Origin: Winogradskyella eckloniae
GTDB lineage: Bacteria; Bacteroidota; Bacteroidia; Flavobacteriales; Flavobacteriaceae
Assembly (NCBI RefSeq): GCF_013249045.1
Contig: NZ_JABRWP010000003.1
Span: 62,001-126,000 of the forward strand
Length of the DNA: 64,000 nt
Direction of reading: 5' to 3'
Below are positions 35,689-43,759 of this stretch, one piece after another. The notes under the pieces were generated by a model that had not been told where the DNA came from, did no database searches, and saw only the letters and a list, made by a program, of their open reading frames with translations. Every line of letters starts with the position of its first letter. Position 1 is the stretch's first letter. The position numbers and the translations under genes are program-made.

Positions 35689-35721
35689 TTTGGCTATGAT
35701 TTAATAAATGTATTATATTTG
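35689..35721 (+). promoter_or_regulatory. Bacteroidetes-type promoter of tRNA-Arg
   Basis: TTTG at 35689-35692 and TATATTTG at 35714-35721 match the -33 (TTTG) and -7 (TAnnTTTG) boxes with 21 bp between them. The mature tRNA starts 15 bp after the -7 box. Confidence 0.75.
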
Positions 35722-35735
35722 CACCCACGAAAAAA

Positions 35736-35809
35736 GGCCTCGTGGCGCAACTGAATAGCGCACTTGATTACGGCTCAAGAGGTTACAGGTTTGAATCCTG
35801 TCGAGGTCA
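35736..35809 (+). tRNA. tRNA-Arg (ACG)
   Basis: 74 nt cloverleaf. The acceptor stem GGCCTCG pairs with CGAGGTC (one G-U), the anticodon stem CTTGA/TCAAG encloses the loop TTACGGC with anticodon ACG, and the T-arm is ACAGG-TTTGAAT-CCTGT. The discriminator base is A; CCA is not encoded. ACG is read as inosine in tRNA-Arg. Confidence 0.95.
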
Positions 35810-35818
35810 CAAGAATAT

Positions 35819-35856
35819 AAAGTTCATTTCTTAATTGAAATGGACTTTTTTTTTGG
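35819..35856 (+). terminator. Terminator of tRNA-Arg
   Basis: Stem AAAGTTCATTTC / GAAATGGACTTT (one G-T pair) with loop TTAATT and a run of nine T, starting 10 bp after the tRNA. Confidence 0.85.
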
Positions 35857-35927
35857 ATTTTTTTAAAGTTGTCTCTCTTTTTGAGAACAAAGAATACTGA
35901 GTTTTATTAAAAATGCGTGGATATATC

Positions 35928-36080
35928 TTAATCCAAAGCATTTTTAGTAACATAAACGCGCCAACCAATAATAGCAAGTTGTAGTTTAGAGGCTTTGCTT
36001 AAATCTAATTGTTTTTTAGAGTAAGAAGGCAGTATGGCTTTATTGAGTTTAGCCAATGTTTTAAAGATTTTGTTTTTCAT
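35928..36080 (-). CDS. 50-residue conserved flavobacterial microprotein
   Basis: ATG at 36078-36080, stop at 35928-35930. The protein is basic and begins MKNKIFKTLAKLNKAILPSY; the middle is LDLSKASKLQLAIIGW and the end RVYVTKNALD. I recall near-identical small proteins from many Flavobacteriaceae, some labelled SsrA-binding protein in databases, though it is far too short to be SmpB. The coding pattern and recognisable sequence make it a real gene. Function unknown. Confidence 0.75.
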   Translation of the reverse strand: MKNKIFKTLAKLNKAILPSYSKKQLDLSKASKLQLAIIGWRVYVTKNALD

Positions 36081-36643
36081 TTGTGGTTGAATAGTAAATC
36101 CTTAACAAAAATAGTAAAACTTATTCTAGAACTAAGTTTTACATTTTTATGATTGTAATTAGTTAGGATACTAATTTAGAATATCGAAATAATTATTTCA
36201 ATAATAAGTTTAGCTAGTGTCATCATAATTTTTGGTTTTAGAGGTTAATGAATTTGTTTTTTAATTGATTGAGTTTTCAATATATATACTCATCACATTG
36301 CTTTCCAAATGTTTTTGGTAAAATTCACAATTTTGAATTCTAATATGTAACTAAATTAATGTCTTTAGTTATGATGTTTTGTGACTTGTCTTTATTGTGG
36401 TAACAAATTGTTATAAAAAATAGATTTTTAATTATAATTTGATGCTTTTGTAGGGTGTATTTGAAGTGAATTTTCAATACCTAGAGGCGTTTCGTTATTT
36501 ATTCGTTGATTTTGTTCTATTTGATCTTTTTGAATTACGATTTCCTGATAAATTTCATATTTTAATTTTGGAATATTTAGTATTTAATTTATTGATAACA
36601 TTTAGATGTATTATTGGGTTATCTTTGTGAAAAAATACGATCT
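36081..36643. other. AT-rich intergenic region upstream of the endonuclease gene
   Basis: About 560 bp without a coding frame. It contains two perfect AT-rich palindromes, GAAATAATTATTTC (36186-36199) and TAACAAATTGTTA (36401-36413), and poly-T-rich stretches. No RNA gene seen. Probably the promoters of the microprotein and the endonuclease. Confidence 0.4.
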
Positions 36644-38602
36644 ATGAAAAGAATTACTTTTATCTTATGTTTATTAATTTCTGCTATAAGCTGGTCTCAA
36701 GTTTTATTAATAAATGAGTTAGATGCGGATTCTCCAAGTACAGACACGGCAGAGTTTATAGAATTAAAGTCTCAAACTCCAGATTTTTCTACAGATGGTT
36801 ATATTCTTGTGTTTTTTAATGGTTCTACCAGTGGAGGCGATTCTAGCTACATGGTTATGGACTTAAATGGGTATACAACCGATTTTAATGGATTGTTGGT
36901 CATTGGTAGTGAAGGTGTTGCTCCATTTCCTCAAATGCTAATTTCTCAAAACGTAATACAGAATGGTGCAGATGCCATTGGTTTATATCAGGCTAGTGTT
37001 AATGATTTTCCAGAAGGTACTTTAGCGACTCAAACGAATTTAATAGATGCTATTGTTTATGGTACAAATGATGCTGATGATACTGGTTTATTAACATTAT
37101 TAGGGCAAACCGAACAGCATAATGATAACGGAACGAATGCAAATCCTAAGTCAATACAAAGATATGTCGACGCAATGAATACGGTAACTTTTGCCGCGGC
37201 AACACCAACACCACGACGAGAAAACGATGGTTCAGGTAATGCTATAAATCCTATTAGTATTATGGTAGCGCAATCACAATATGGTGAGGATGCTGCGTTT
37301 GATATCACGTTTACGTCAGAATCGAATACAACGTCAGATTTAAATTTTAATATAAGTTTAGATAATGAAGGGTTTACTTCTAATGATTTTACAGGGAACA
37401 CGAGTTTAACGATACCTGCTGGACAAAACTCTGTGACCACCACAATAACGCTAATAGATGATGCTTTAGATGAAGGCGATGAGGTTGCTACAATAAAATT
37501 TTTAGATTTAGAGGAGCCTAATGTTGCTAATAATAATTATGTAGAAGTAAGGATTGTAGACAATGATTTTACAGTGGCACCTTTCGGTACACCATTAAAC
37601 CCAACCACAGGTATTGTACAAAGTACACAACCAGATGGCTACTATGATAGTACAGAAGGTTTGGCTGATGTCGCTTTGAGACAAGCCTTACAAGATATAA
37701 TTGCAGATCCGTCAATAGTTAGGGCACAAACTTATGCGGACGTTTTAACGATATTAAATGAAGCAGATCAAAACCCAGCGAATAGTAACCAAGTTTGGCT
37801 ACTGTATACAGAGCAAGGACGAGCAAAGTTAGATGTTCAAACAGGCTCGGACAACACAGGTAAATGGAATAGAGAGCATACGTTTCCGAGATCATTAGGT
37901 GGCTTTTTTGATATAGAAGAAGACGAAATAGCAGATGGCATAGATATTTATTGGACCACCAAAGCAGATTCATTGCGTCATGGAAATTCAGATGCTCACG
38001 CTTTAAGAGCGGCAGATGCCGCAGAAAATAGTACAAGAAACAATCAGCATTACGGAGAATATAATGGACCATCTGGTACTCTAGGAAGTTTTAAAGGCGA
38101 TGTAGCCCGAAGCGTTCTGTATATGGAAATTAGGTACAACGGCTTATCTGTTGAGAATGGATTTCCGAGCACCACAGGTCAAATGGGAGATTTAGCGACA
38201 CTATTAGATTGGCATAGAAATGATCCACCAGATGATTTTGAAATGAACAGAAATAACATTGTATACAATTGGCAAAAAAACAGAAACCCATTTATAGATC
38301 AGCCGTTAATGGTAGAATATATTTGGGGCGATAATGTGGGTGATGTTTGGATGCAATCTTTAAATCTTGAAACCAATGAGACCTTAGAAGTTGCCCTTTA
38401 TCCAAATCCTACAACAGGAAGGGTTTATCTTTCAGGATTAACAAATGAAATAGACGTTGAAATTTTTTCGGTAGAAGGTAAGCTCTTAAAACAATTTACA
38501 GCAGTAGGAGATTATGTAGACTTGGATTTATCTAGTGGTCTATATATGGTAAAACTGATACATAACAACCGTTCTATAATTAAAAAAATTATACTTAAAT
38601 AA
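36644..38602 (+). CDS. Secreted endonuclease I family nuclease with LTD and T9SS sorting domains
   Basis: The frame opens at 36614, but the signal peptide starts at ATG 36644 (MKRITFILCLLISAISWSQ), giving 652 residues. Domains in order: a lamin-tail-like domain (about 20-190, LLINELDADSPSTDTAEFIE), a Calx-beta-type segment (about 210-310, DDALDEGDEVATIKFLD), an endonuclease I domain (about 330-560) with NREHTFPRS and HGNSDAHALRAAD, and a T9SS type A sorting domain (ALYPNPTTGRVYLSGL to the end). Endonuclease I enzymes are Mg2+-dependent and non-specific. It probably degrades extracellular DNA for nutrients or biofilm turnover. A strong terminator follows. Confidence 0.92.
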   Translation: MKRITFILCLLISAISWSQVLLINELDADSPSTDTAEFIELKSQTPDFSTDGYILVFFNGSTSGGDSSYMVMDLNGYTTDFNGLLVIGSEGVAPFPQMLISQNVIQNGADAIGLYQASVNDFPEGTLATQTNLIDAIVYGTNDADDTGLLTLLGQTEQHNDNGTNANPKSIQRYVDAMNTVTFAAATPTPRRENDGSGNAINPISIMVAQSQYGEDAAFDITFTSESNTTSDLNFNISLDNEGFTSNDFTGNTSLTIPAGQNSVTTTITLIDDALDEGDEVATIKFLDLEEPNVANNNYVEVRIVDNDFTVAPFGTPLNPTTGIVQSTQPDGYYDSTEGLADVALRQALQDIIADPSIVRAQTYADVLTILNEADQNPANSNQVWLLYTEQGRAKLDVQTGSDNTGKWNREHTFPRSLGGFFDIEEDEIADGIDIYWTTKADSLRHGNSDAHALRAADAAENSTRNNQHYGEYNGPSGTLGSFKGDVARSVLYMEIRYNGLSVENGFPSTTGQMGDLATLLDWHRNDPPDDFEMNRNNIVYNWQKNRNPFIDQPLMVEYIWGDNVGDVWMQSLNLETNETLEVALYPNPTTGRVYLSGLTNEIDVEIFSVEGKLLKQFTAVGDYVDLDLSSGLYMVKLIHNNRSIIKKIILK

Positions 38603-38625
38603 AGGATCTTATCCTTATTAAAGTT

Positions 38626-38665
38626 GAAAAGCCAAACTAAATTATTCTAGTTTGGCTTTTTATTA
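38626..38665. terminator. Bidirectional terminator between the endonuclease gene and the M56 gene
   Basis: Stem AAAAGCCAAACTA / TAGTTTGGCTTTT with a loop of about 8 nt, between two convergent genes. Confidence 0.88.
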
Positions 38666-38682
38666 TGTATAAACTTTATAGA

Positions 38683-41022
38683 TTAGTCAATTGATCTTGC
38701 TACCAATGACTCTTCAGATATGCCAATTTCTATGTTAGGAATTCCGTTATTAGATTTCCAATTACCACTAGATTTTGAACCATTATTGTCTGAAATACTA
38801 ATTTTTAAACTCGTAATTTCATCTAACTTGTTTCGCTTTACTTTTGAATATTTAACTGTGATACCTTTCTTTGAGAGTGCTGTCTTATAGTTTTCTAGAC
38901 TAGCATCGGTTGAATGTTTTGAAATGTAAAATAAAGTACCACTATTTGCGTCGTTTTCATAATCAGTATAGGTGATTCGTTTTATTTCGCTATCTGAATA
39001 CCAAGTATTGCTGTTTTTTAATTTAATGACGACAACACCATTTCTACCTTTTTCTCCATACGCTTTTATGGCTTTTTCATCTTTCAGAACAGTGACACTT
39101 TCAATGTCATTAGGGTTTAGTTTTTTTAGAGCATCTGAATGCGCTTCTTTGCTGTTAACTATAATAAGCGGTTGAGGGTTTTTGCTATTTGATAGCTGAA
39201 TATTGTCAATACTACGTTGTTGCGTTTGTAGAATTTTATTTTCTTTTTTTACTATTTGAGTTGTGTTGGAGTTTACGTCCTCGTAATAAATTTGAGTTGG
39301 TTCCTTTAAACTTTCATTTACTTGCAATGAGTCTATGGTAGCATTTGTGGAGTTTTTTTGCTTTTCTTGAACCATTGAAGTTTGTAATCTGTTGGTGCTA
39401 ATGCTATCTTTTTGGTCTTGAGATGTACCAACTCCAAAACTGCCATCGTCATTCATTTCAAAATAGAAAGGATCAATTCCGTTTTGGTCCTTTTTCTTAT
39501 AGATAGTTGATCCATGTTTTGTAATAAATTCAATAACAATATTGGTAATCTCGTTATTGCTATTTCGTTTTATTTTATTGATAGACATTGTAACGTTATG
39601 CAATTTTAAAAACTTAGTCATTCTGTCTAAATTTTCGTTATTCATGTCTTTAGTGAACGTCACTTTTATAGATTCTGAGATGATTTGAGATGCTGGCTTC
39701 TCTTTTTGTGAATGCTTCTGAGTCTTATTTTTAGTGTGTTGTACGCTCGTATTTTTCAATTCCTCGTCAGTATAAACTCCTGCCTTTAGAATTGCTTGGT
39801 GTGCGCGTTTGGTAAGTTGATCTAAAATTGTTTTATCATAGATTTTATCATCTTCATCAAAGTGAATCGTAGCACCATTTATTCTACCTACATAGCCGCC
39901 TCCATAACCAGAGAATTCTTTGTAGATTATAAAAGGATCTATTGTACTTTTAGAATCTCCTCCACCATATTTATGATTGTTTAGTTCTAAAAAAATACTG
40001 ATTAGTTCATTGTTAGCATTACGTTTTATTTGACTAAAAACTAAAGTGCCACCTTTTTGTTTAATGGCTATAGACATGCTTTTTAGTTCTTGATCTGTTG
40101 TCGTTTTTGTGACTACAAATTCAAGCGTGGAGTCTTTTTCATGAATAGCACTTACAGTATCAATATAAATCCTTTCGGTACTCATACTCGTTAGTAAACC
40201 CGCTAGAAGGGGTAAAATCAATAGATATTTCCATTGCTTGGTTTTGTTTGATCTCGTTTTGTTTAACATAAGAATTCGTTTTTTGATGGATGAATTGTAA
40301 AAATTATTAATTAATGAGATGTCATGATTAGTAACACCTGTTTTTAGTAATAAATGCTGATATTTCTTTTTGGTTTTAGAATGTATTTCTGTTTTAGAAT
40401 CAGCGATGTATTCTAAATTTTGCCTTACTTCTTTTCGGTATAACCAAATCAAAGGATTAAACCAAAAGATTACGCAAGTGATTTGGGTTAACAGAATATC
40501 TATGGAGTGGAATTCGTGAGCATGGACTTTTTCGTGCGTTAATATAAGTTGAAGGTCTTCTTTGTTGTACGATTCAGGATTGTAAACAATCCATTTAAAA
40601 AATGAAAATGGCGAAATCTTATTATCAATAATGACATAAGTAAATCGCTGAGATTTCCGTTTGGGATTTTTCAGAATAAGTATAATTAATGATCCAAACT
40701 GAAGAATAAATTGTACTAAAAATACAGTAAATCCTATAATGTATAAAAGCGGTATGAGTTGAAGCCAATCAAATGCGACTTCAGTAGGAGCTGTTGCGAC
40801 AAAACTTGAAGATGTTGTTAATATAGGTGCAGTTGTTTGCGATGTTATGGCTTCAACAGGTATATAAATAGGAATGACAATGAATGGGAAAACGATTGCT
40901 AAGACTAATCCGATTAAGAGAAAAAACCGGTTATGTTGAAAAAACGTTTCCTTTTTTAGTATTAGGAAAAAACACAAATAAAATATAGCGATAACAGCAG
41001 ATGCTTTTAAAAGATATTCCAT
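38683..41022 (-). CDS. BlaR1-like M56 metallopeptidase receptor with repeats and a TonB-plug-like segment
   Basis: The frame opens at 41040, but ATG 41020-41022 (MEYLLKASAVIAIF) avoids overlap with blaI and fits relatives. About 779 residues. Four membrane helices carry an M56 zinc site (HEKVH, about residue 163, then NLEYIADSK). The periplasmic part has three related blocks of about 35 residues (GGTLVFSQIKRNANNELISI; VTMSINKIKRNSNNEITNI; GITVKYSKVKRNKLDEITSL) and a TonB-receptor plug-like segment (LNPNDIESVTVLKDEKA...GRNGVVVIKL). It probably senses an envelope signal and cuts the BlaI repressor encoded directly upstream. The signal is unknown. Confidence 0.85.
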   Translation of the reverse strand: MEYLLKASAVIAIFYLCFFLILKKETFFQHNRFFLLIGLVLAIVFPFIVIPIYIPVEAITSQTTAPILTTSSSFVATAPTEVAFDWLQLIPLLYIIGFTVFLVQFILQFGSLIILILKNPKRKSQRFTYVIIDNKISPFSFFKWIVYNPESYNKEDLQLILTHEKVHAHEFHSIDILLTQITCVIFWFNPLIWLYRKEVRQNLEYIADSKTEIHSKTKKKYQHLLLKTGVTNHDISLINNFYNSSIKKRILMLNKTRSNKTKQWKYLLILPLLAGLLTSMSTERIYIDTVSAIHEKDSTLEFVVTKTTTDQELKSMSIAIKQKGGTLVFSQIKRNANNELISIFLELNNHKYGGGDSKSTIDPFIIYKEFSGYGGGYVGRINGATIHFDEDDKIYDKTILDQLTKRAHQAILKAGVYTDEELKNTSVQHTKNKTQKHSQKEKPASQIISESIKVTFTKDMNNENLDRMTKFLKLHNVTMSINKIKRNSNNEITNIVIEFITKHGSTIYKKKDQNGIDPFYFEMNDDGSFGVGTSQDQKDSISTNRLQTSMVQEKQKNSTNATIDSLQVNESLKEPTQIYYEDVNSNTTQIVKKENKILQTQQRSIDNIQLSNSKNPQPLIIVNSKEAHSDALKKLNPNDIESVTVLKDEKAIKAYGEKGRNGVVVIKLKNSNTWYSDSEIKRITYTDYENDANSGTLFYISKHSTDASLENYKTALSKKGITVKYSKVKRNKLDEITSLKISISDNNGSKSSGNWKSNNGIPNIEIGISEESLVARSID

Positions 41023-41026
41023 AGTA

Positions 41027-41383
41027 TTATTTGTTTTCAATTAATTTAATGATCTCTTTAAGCTCGTCCACACTAATTTTTTCTTCTTTGGCGAAAAAGG
41101 ACACTACATTTTTATAGGAGTTATTGAAGTAGTTTTCAATAGCAGTATTCATAAATTTAGTTTTGTAGTCCTCTTTTGAAACAATAGGAAAGTATTGATG
41201 CGTTTTACCATAAGCATTATAGCTTACATAACCTTTTTCTTCTAAATTTCTTATTATGGTTGAAAGTGTATTGTAGTGTGGTTGGTCAACTTTAATTTCT
41301 GCTAAAACATCTTTTACGAAAGCTTTTTCAAGCTTCCATAGGATGTGCATTATTTCTTCTTCCTTGTTTGTTAGTTTCTGCAT
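41027..41383 (-). CDS. BlaI/MecI/CopY-family repressor
   Basis: 118 residues. N-terminal winged helix (LTNKEEEIMHILWKLEKAFV...YNTLSTIIRNLEEKGYV), then a dimerisation tail. The family represses operons until an M56 sensor triggers its proteolysis. It stands directly upstream of the M56 gene with 4 bp between them, so the two form one signalling pair. Target genes outside the pair are not identifiable. Confidence 0.93.
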   Translation of the reverse strand: MQKLTNKEEEIMHILWKLEKAFVKDVLAEIKVDQPHYNTLSTIIRNLEEKGYVSYNAYGKTHQYFPIVSKEDYKTKFMNTAIENYFNNSYKNVVSFFAKEEKISVDELKEIIKLIENK

Positions 41384-41550
41384 GAATCATTTTTATGGGT
41401 TGTCATATAAATCAAATGTATAACTGTTTTTATAGTTATAAAACTATTTTAATAGTTATTTAACGAAAAATCTAGTTTTATATATCTGTAAAAAGTAAAT
41501 AGTATCTTCGCTGCTTTAGTAAATCAAGGTATTAAAAAGTAGAATAGAGA

Positions 41551-42501
41551 ATGAGTGTATTTTATGTTATTGCTGGTTTAGCGTTGTTAGTAGTTGGTGG
41601 CGACTTTTTAGTAAGGGCATCTGTAGGATTAAGTTTTAAACTTAAATTATCAAAATTAGTCATAGGTATGACTGTGGTATCGTTTGCGACTTCAGCTCCA
41701 GAGTTATTAGTAAGTCTGCAAGCCGCTTTAGATGGTGTTTCTGATATTGCTCTAGGAAACGTTATAGGTTCTAATATCGCCAATATTGGATTGGTTTTAG
41801 GGATTACGGCTATTATTTCGCCATTAGCAGTAGATAAGGAATTTTATAAATTAAATTGGCCAATGATGATGCTGTTGTCCTTTGTTTTATATTATTTTTT
41901 ATGGAATGATAATGTTTTAAGTGCTTTGGAAGGTGTGATTATTTTTATTGCTTTAATCGTATTTCTTATTGTATTAATTAGAAGTTCAAGAAAAACCACA
42001 AAGGCCAATATGGAGGAGGTTGATGATACCCTTGCAACGGTTTCTAATTTTAAAATTACAATGTGGTTACTTATAGGTGCGGCTGGTTTGTATTTTGGTT
42101 CAGAATGGTTGGTAAATGGAGCAAAACAATTGGCAGAAGATCTTGGTGTTAGTGATTACGCTATTTCGGTAACGGTCATTGCAATAGGTACCAGTGTGCC
42201 AGAATTAGCAGCCTCAGTTATTGCTGCCTTAAAAAAAGAAAAAGCCTTGTCTCTAGGAAACCTAATAGGCTCGAATATTTTTAATATCGCTTCGGTTTTA
42301 GGTCTTACTGCAATTATTAAGCCTATAATGGTTAATCCTAATACACCACAAATACTGTCTACTAATATTTGGTGGATGATTGCATTTGCAGCTATTTTAA
42401 TTCCGTTAATAATGATTCCTAAACGTTTTGAAATTGGGCGATTAAAAGGAATGTTGTTATTCGGTGCTTATTTGGTTTTCATTTATATATCTTTAAAATA
42501 G
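41551..42501 (+). CDS. Calcium/sodium antiporter (CaCA family, YrbG-like)
   Basis: 316 residues, about ten membrane segments. Both alpha-repeats are clear: FATSAPELLVSLQAAL with GNVIGSNIANIGLVLG, and IGTSVPELAASVIAAL with GNLIGSNIFNIASVLG. The Glu in each PEL motif binds the cation. It exchanges Na+ (or K+/H+) for Ca2+ at the inner membrane. ATG at 41551. Shares a terminator with the GSII gene. Confidence 0.93.
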   Translation: MSVFYVIAGLALLVVGGDFLVRASVGLSFKLKLSKLVIGMTVVSFATSAPELLVSLQAALDGVSDIALGNVIGSNIANIGLVLGITAIISPLAVDKEFYKLNWPMMMLLSFVLYYFLWNDNVLSALEGVIIFIALIVFLIVLIRSSRKTTKANMEEVDDTLATVSNFKITMWLLIGAAGLYFGSEWLVNGAKQLAEDLGVSDYAISVTVIAIGTSVPELAASVIAALKKEKALSLGNLIGSNIFNIASVLGLTAIIKPIMVNPNTPQILSTNIWWMIAFAAILIPLIMIPKRFEIGRLKGMLLFGAYLVFIYISLK

Positions 42502-42506
42502 ATATA

Positions 42507-42541
42507 AAAAAAAGCTTGTGCATAAACACAAGCCTTTTTTT
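42507..42541. terminator. Bidirectional terminator between the antiporter and GSII genes
   Basis: Stem GCTTGTG / CACAAGC with A-run and T-run flanks and a 6-nt loop (CATAAA). Confidence 0.87.
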
Positions 42542-42561
42542 ATTGAAGTCAGTATAACTAA

Positions 42562-43587
42562 TTAAGAGATATCAGCACTCTTAACCGTTTTGATTATTCT
42601 ACCTGCTATTTTGTAAGGGTCACCATTAGAAGCTGGTCTTCTATCTTCTAACCAACCTTTCCAGCCTTTTTCAACTGTAATAATTGGAATACGAATTGAA
42701 GCACCTCTGTCAGATACACCATAGCTAAAATCATTAATAGATGCTGTTTCGTGATCACCTGTTAAACGTTGATCATTAAATTCTCCATAAACAGCAATAT
42801 GTTCTTTTACAACTGGTCTAAAAGCCTCACAGATTTTTTCGTAAGTTTCTTTACTTCCGCAAGTTCTTAAAACTTCATTAGAGAAGTTTGCGTGCATACC
42901 AGAACCATTCCAGTCCATATCTTTACCTAATGGTTTTGGGTGGTATTCAATATAGTAGCCATACTTTTCAGTTAAACGATCTAATAAATAGCGCGCTACC
43001 CATATTTCATCACCAGCTTTTTTTGCACCTTTTGCAAATAATTGGAATTCCCATTGACCAGAAGCAACCTCTTGGTTAATACCTTCAAAGTTTAAACCAG
43101 CATCAATACATAAGTTAGCATGCTCTTCAACTAAAGATCTTCCGTGTGTGTTTTTTCCACCAACTGAACAGTAATACATACCTTGTGGTGCAGGATATCC
43201 ACCAATTGGGAATCCTAAAGGTAATTGTGTTTTTGTATCCATGATGAAATATTCTTGTTCAAAACCAAACCAGAAATCATTGTCATCATCATCAATTGTT
43301 GCTCTACCATTAGAGACGTGTGGTGTTCCATCGGCATTTAAAACTTCAGTCATAACCAAGTATCCATTAATTCTATCTGGATCTGGATAAATAGCTACAG
43401 GTTTTAATAAACAATCAGAGGATCCACCTTCAGCTTGTCTAGTCGATGATCCGTCAAATGACCACATTCCTAATTCTTCTAATGTTCCTTTGAAATTTTC
43501 GTGCTCTTCTACTTTAGTTTTACTTCTTAAATTCTGAGTAGGAAAGTACCCATCTAACCAAAGGTATTCTAATTTAATTTTTGCCAT
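42562..43587 (-). CDS. Glutamine synthetase, eukaryote-like type II
   Basis: 341 residues, the short GSII length. Beta-grasp start (YLWLDGYFPTQNLRSKTK), catalytic region (WFGFEQEYFIMD, NQEVASGQWEFQ, MDWNGSGMHANFS) and the ATP/ammonia segment near RGASIRIP. It makes glutamine from glutamate, ammonia and ATP. GSII is unusual among bacteria but occurs in Bacteroidetes. It is transcribed away from a GSIII gene with 172 bp between, so nitrogen status probably controls both. Confidence 0.93.
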   Translation of the reverse strand: MAKIKLEYLWLDGYFPTQNLRSKTKVEEHENFKGTLEELGMWSFDGSSTRQAEGGSSDCLLKPVAIYPDPDRINGYLVMTEVLNADGTPHVSNGRATIDDDDNDFWFGFEQEYFIMDTKTQLPLGFPIGGYPAPQGMYYCSVGGKNTHGRSLVEEHANLCIDAGLNFEGINQEVASGQWEFQLFAKGAKKAGDEIWVARYLLDRLTEKYGYYIEYHPKPLGKDMDWNGSGMHANFSNEVLRTCGSKETYEKICEAFRPVVKEHIAVYGEFNDQRLTGDHETASINDFSYGVSDRGASIRIPIITVEKGWKGWLEDRRPASNGDPYKIAGRIIKTVKSADIS

Positions 43588-43759
43588 AATGAAATTTTGT
43601 TTATATAATGTTACAAATATTGCGAATTTTTTCGTGCGCTCAAAAAAAATAGGGCACTTTAGTTGAAATGTTGTTAAAAATTATTGAGTACCCTATTTTT
43701 TTATGGGTGGCTTAAGAATTTTTAAATATTTCGTATTTTTGAACTAAAATTTTATCAAT

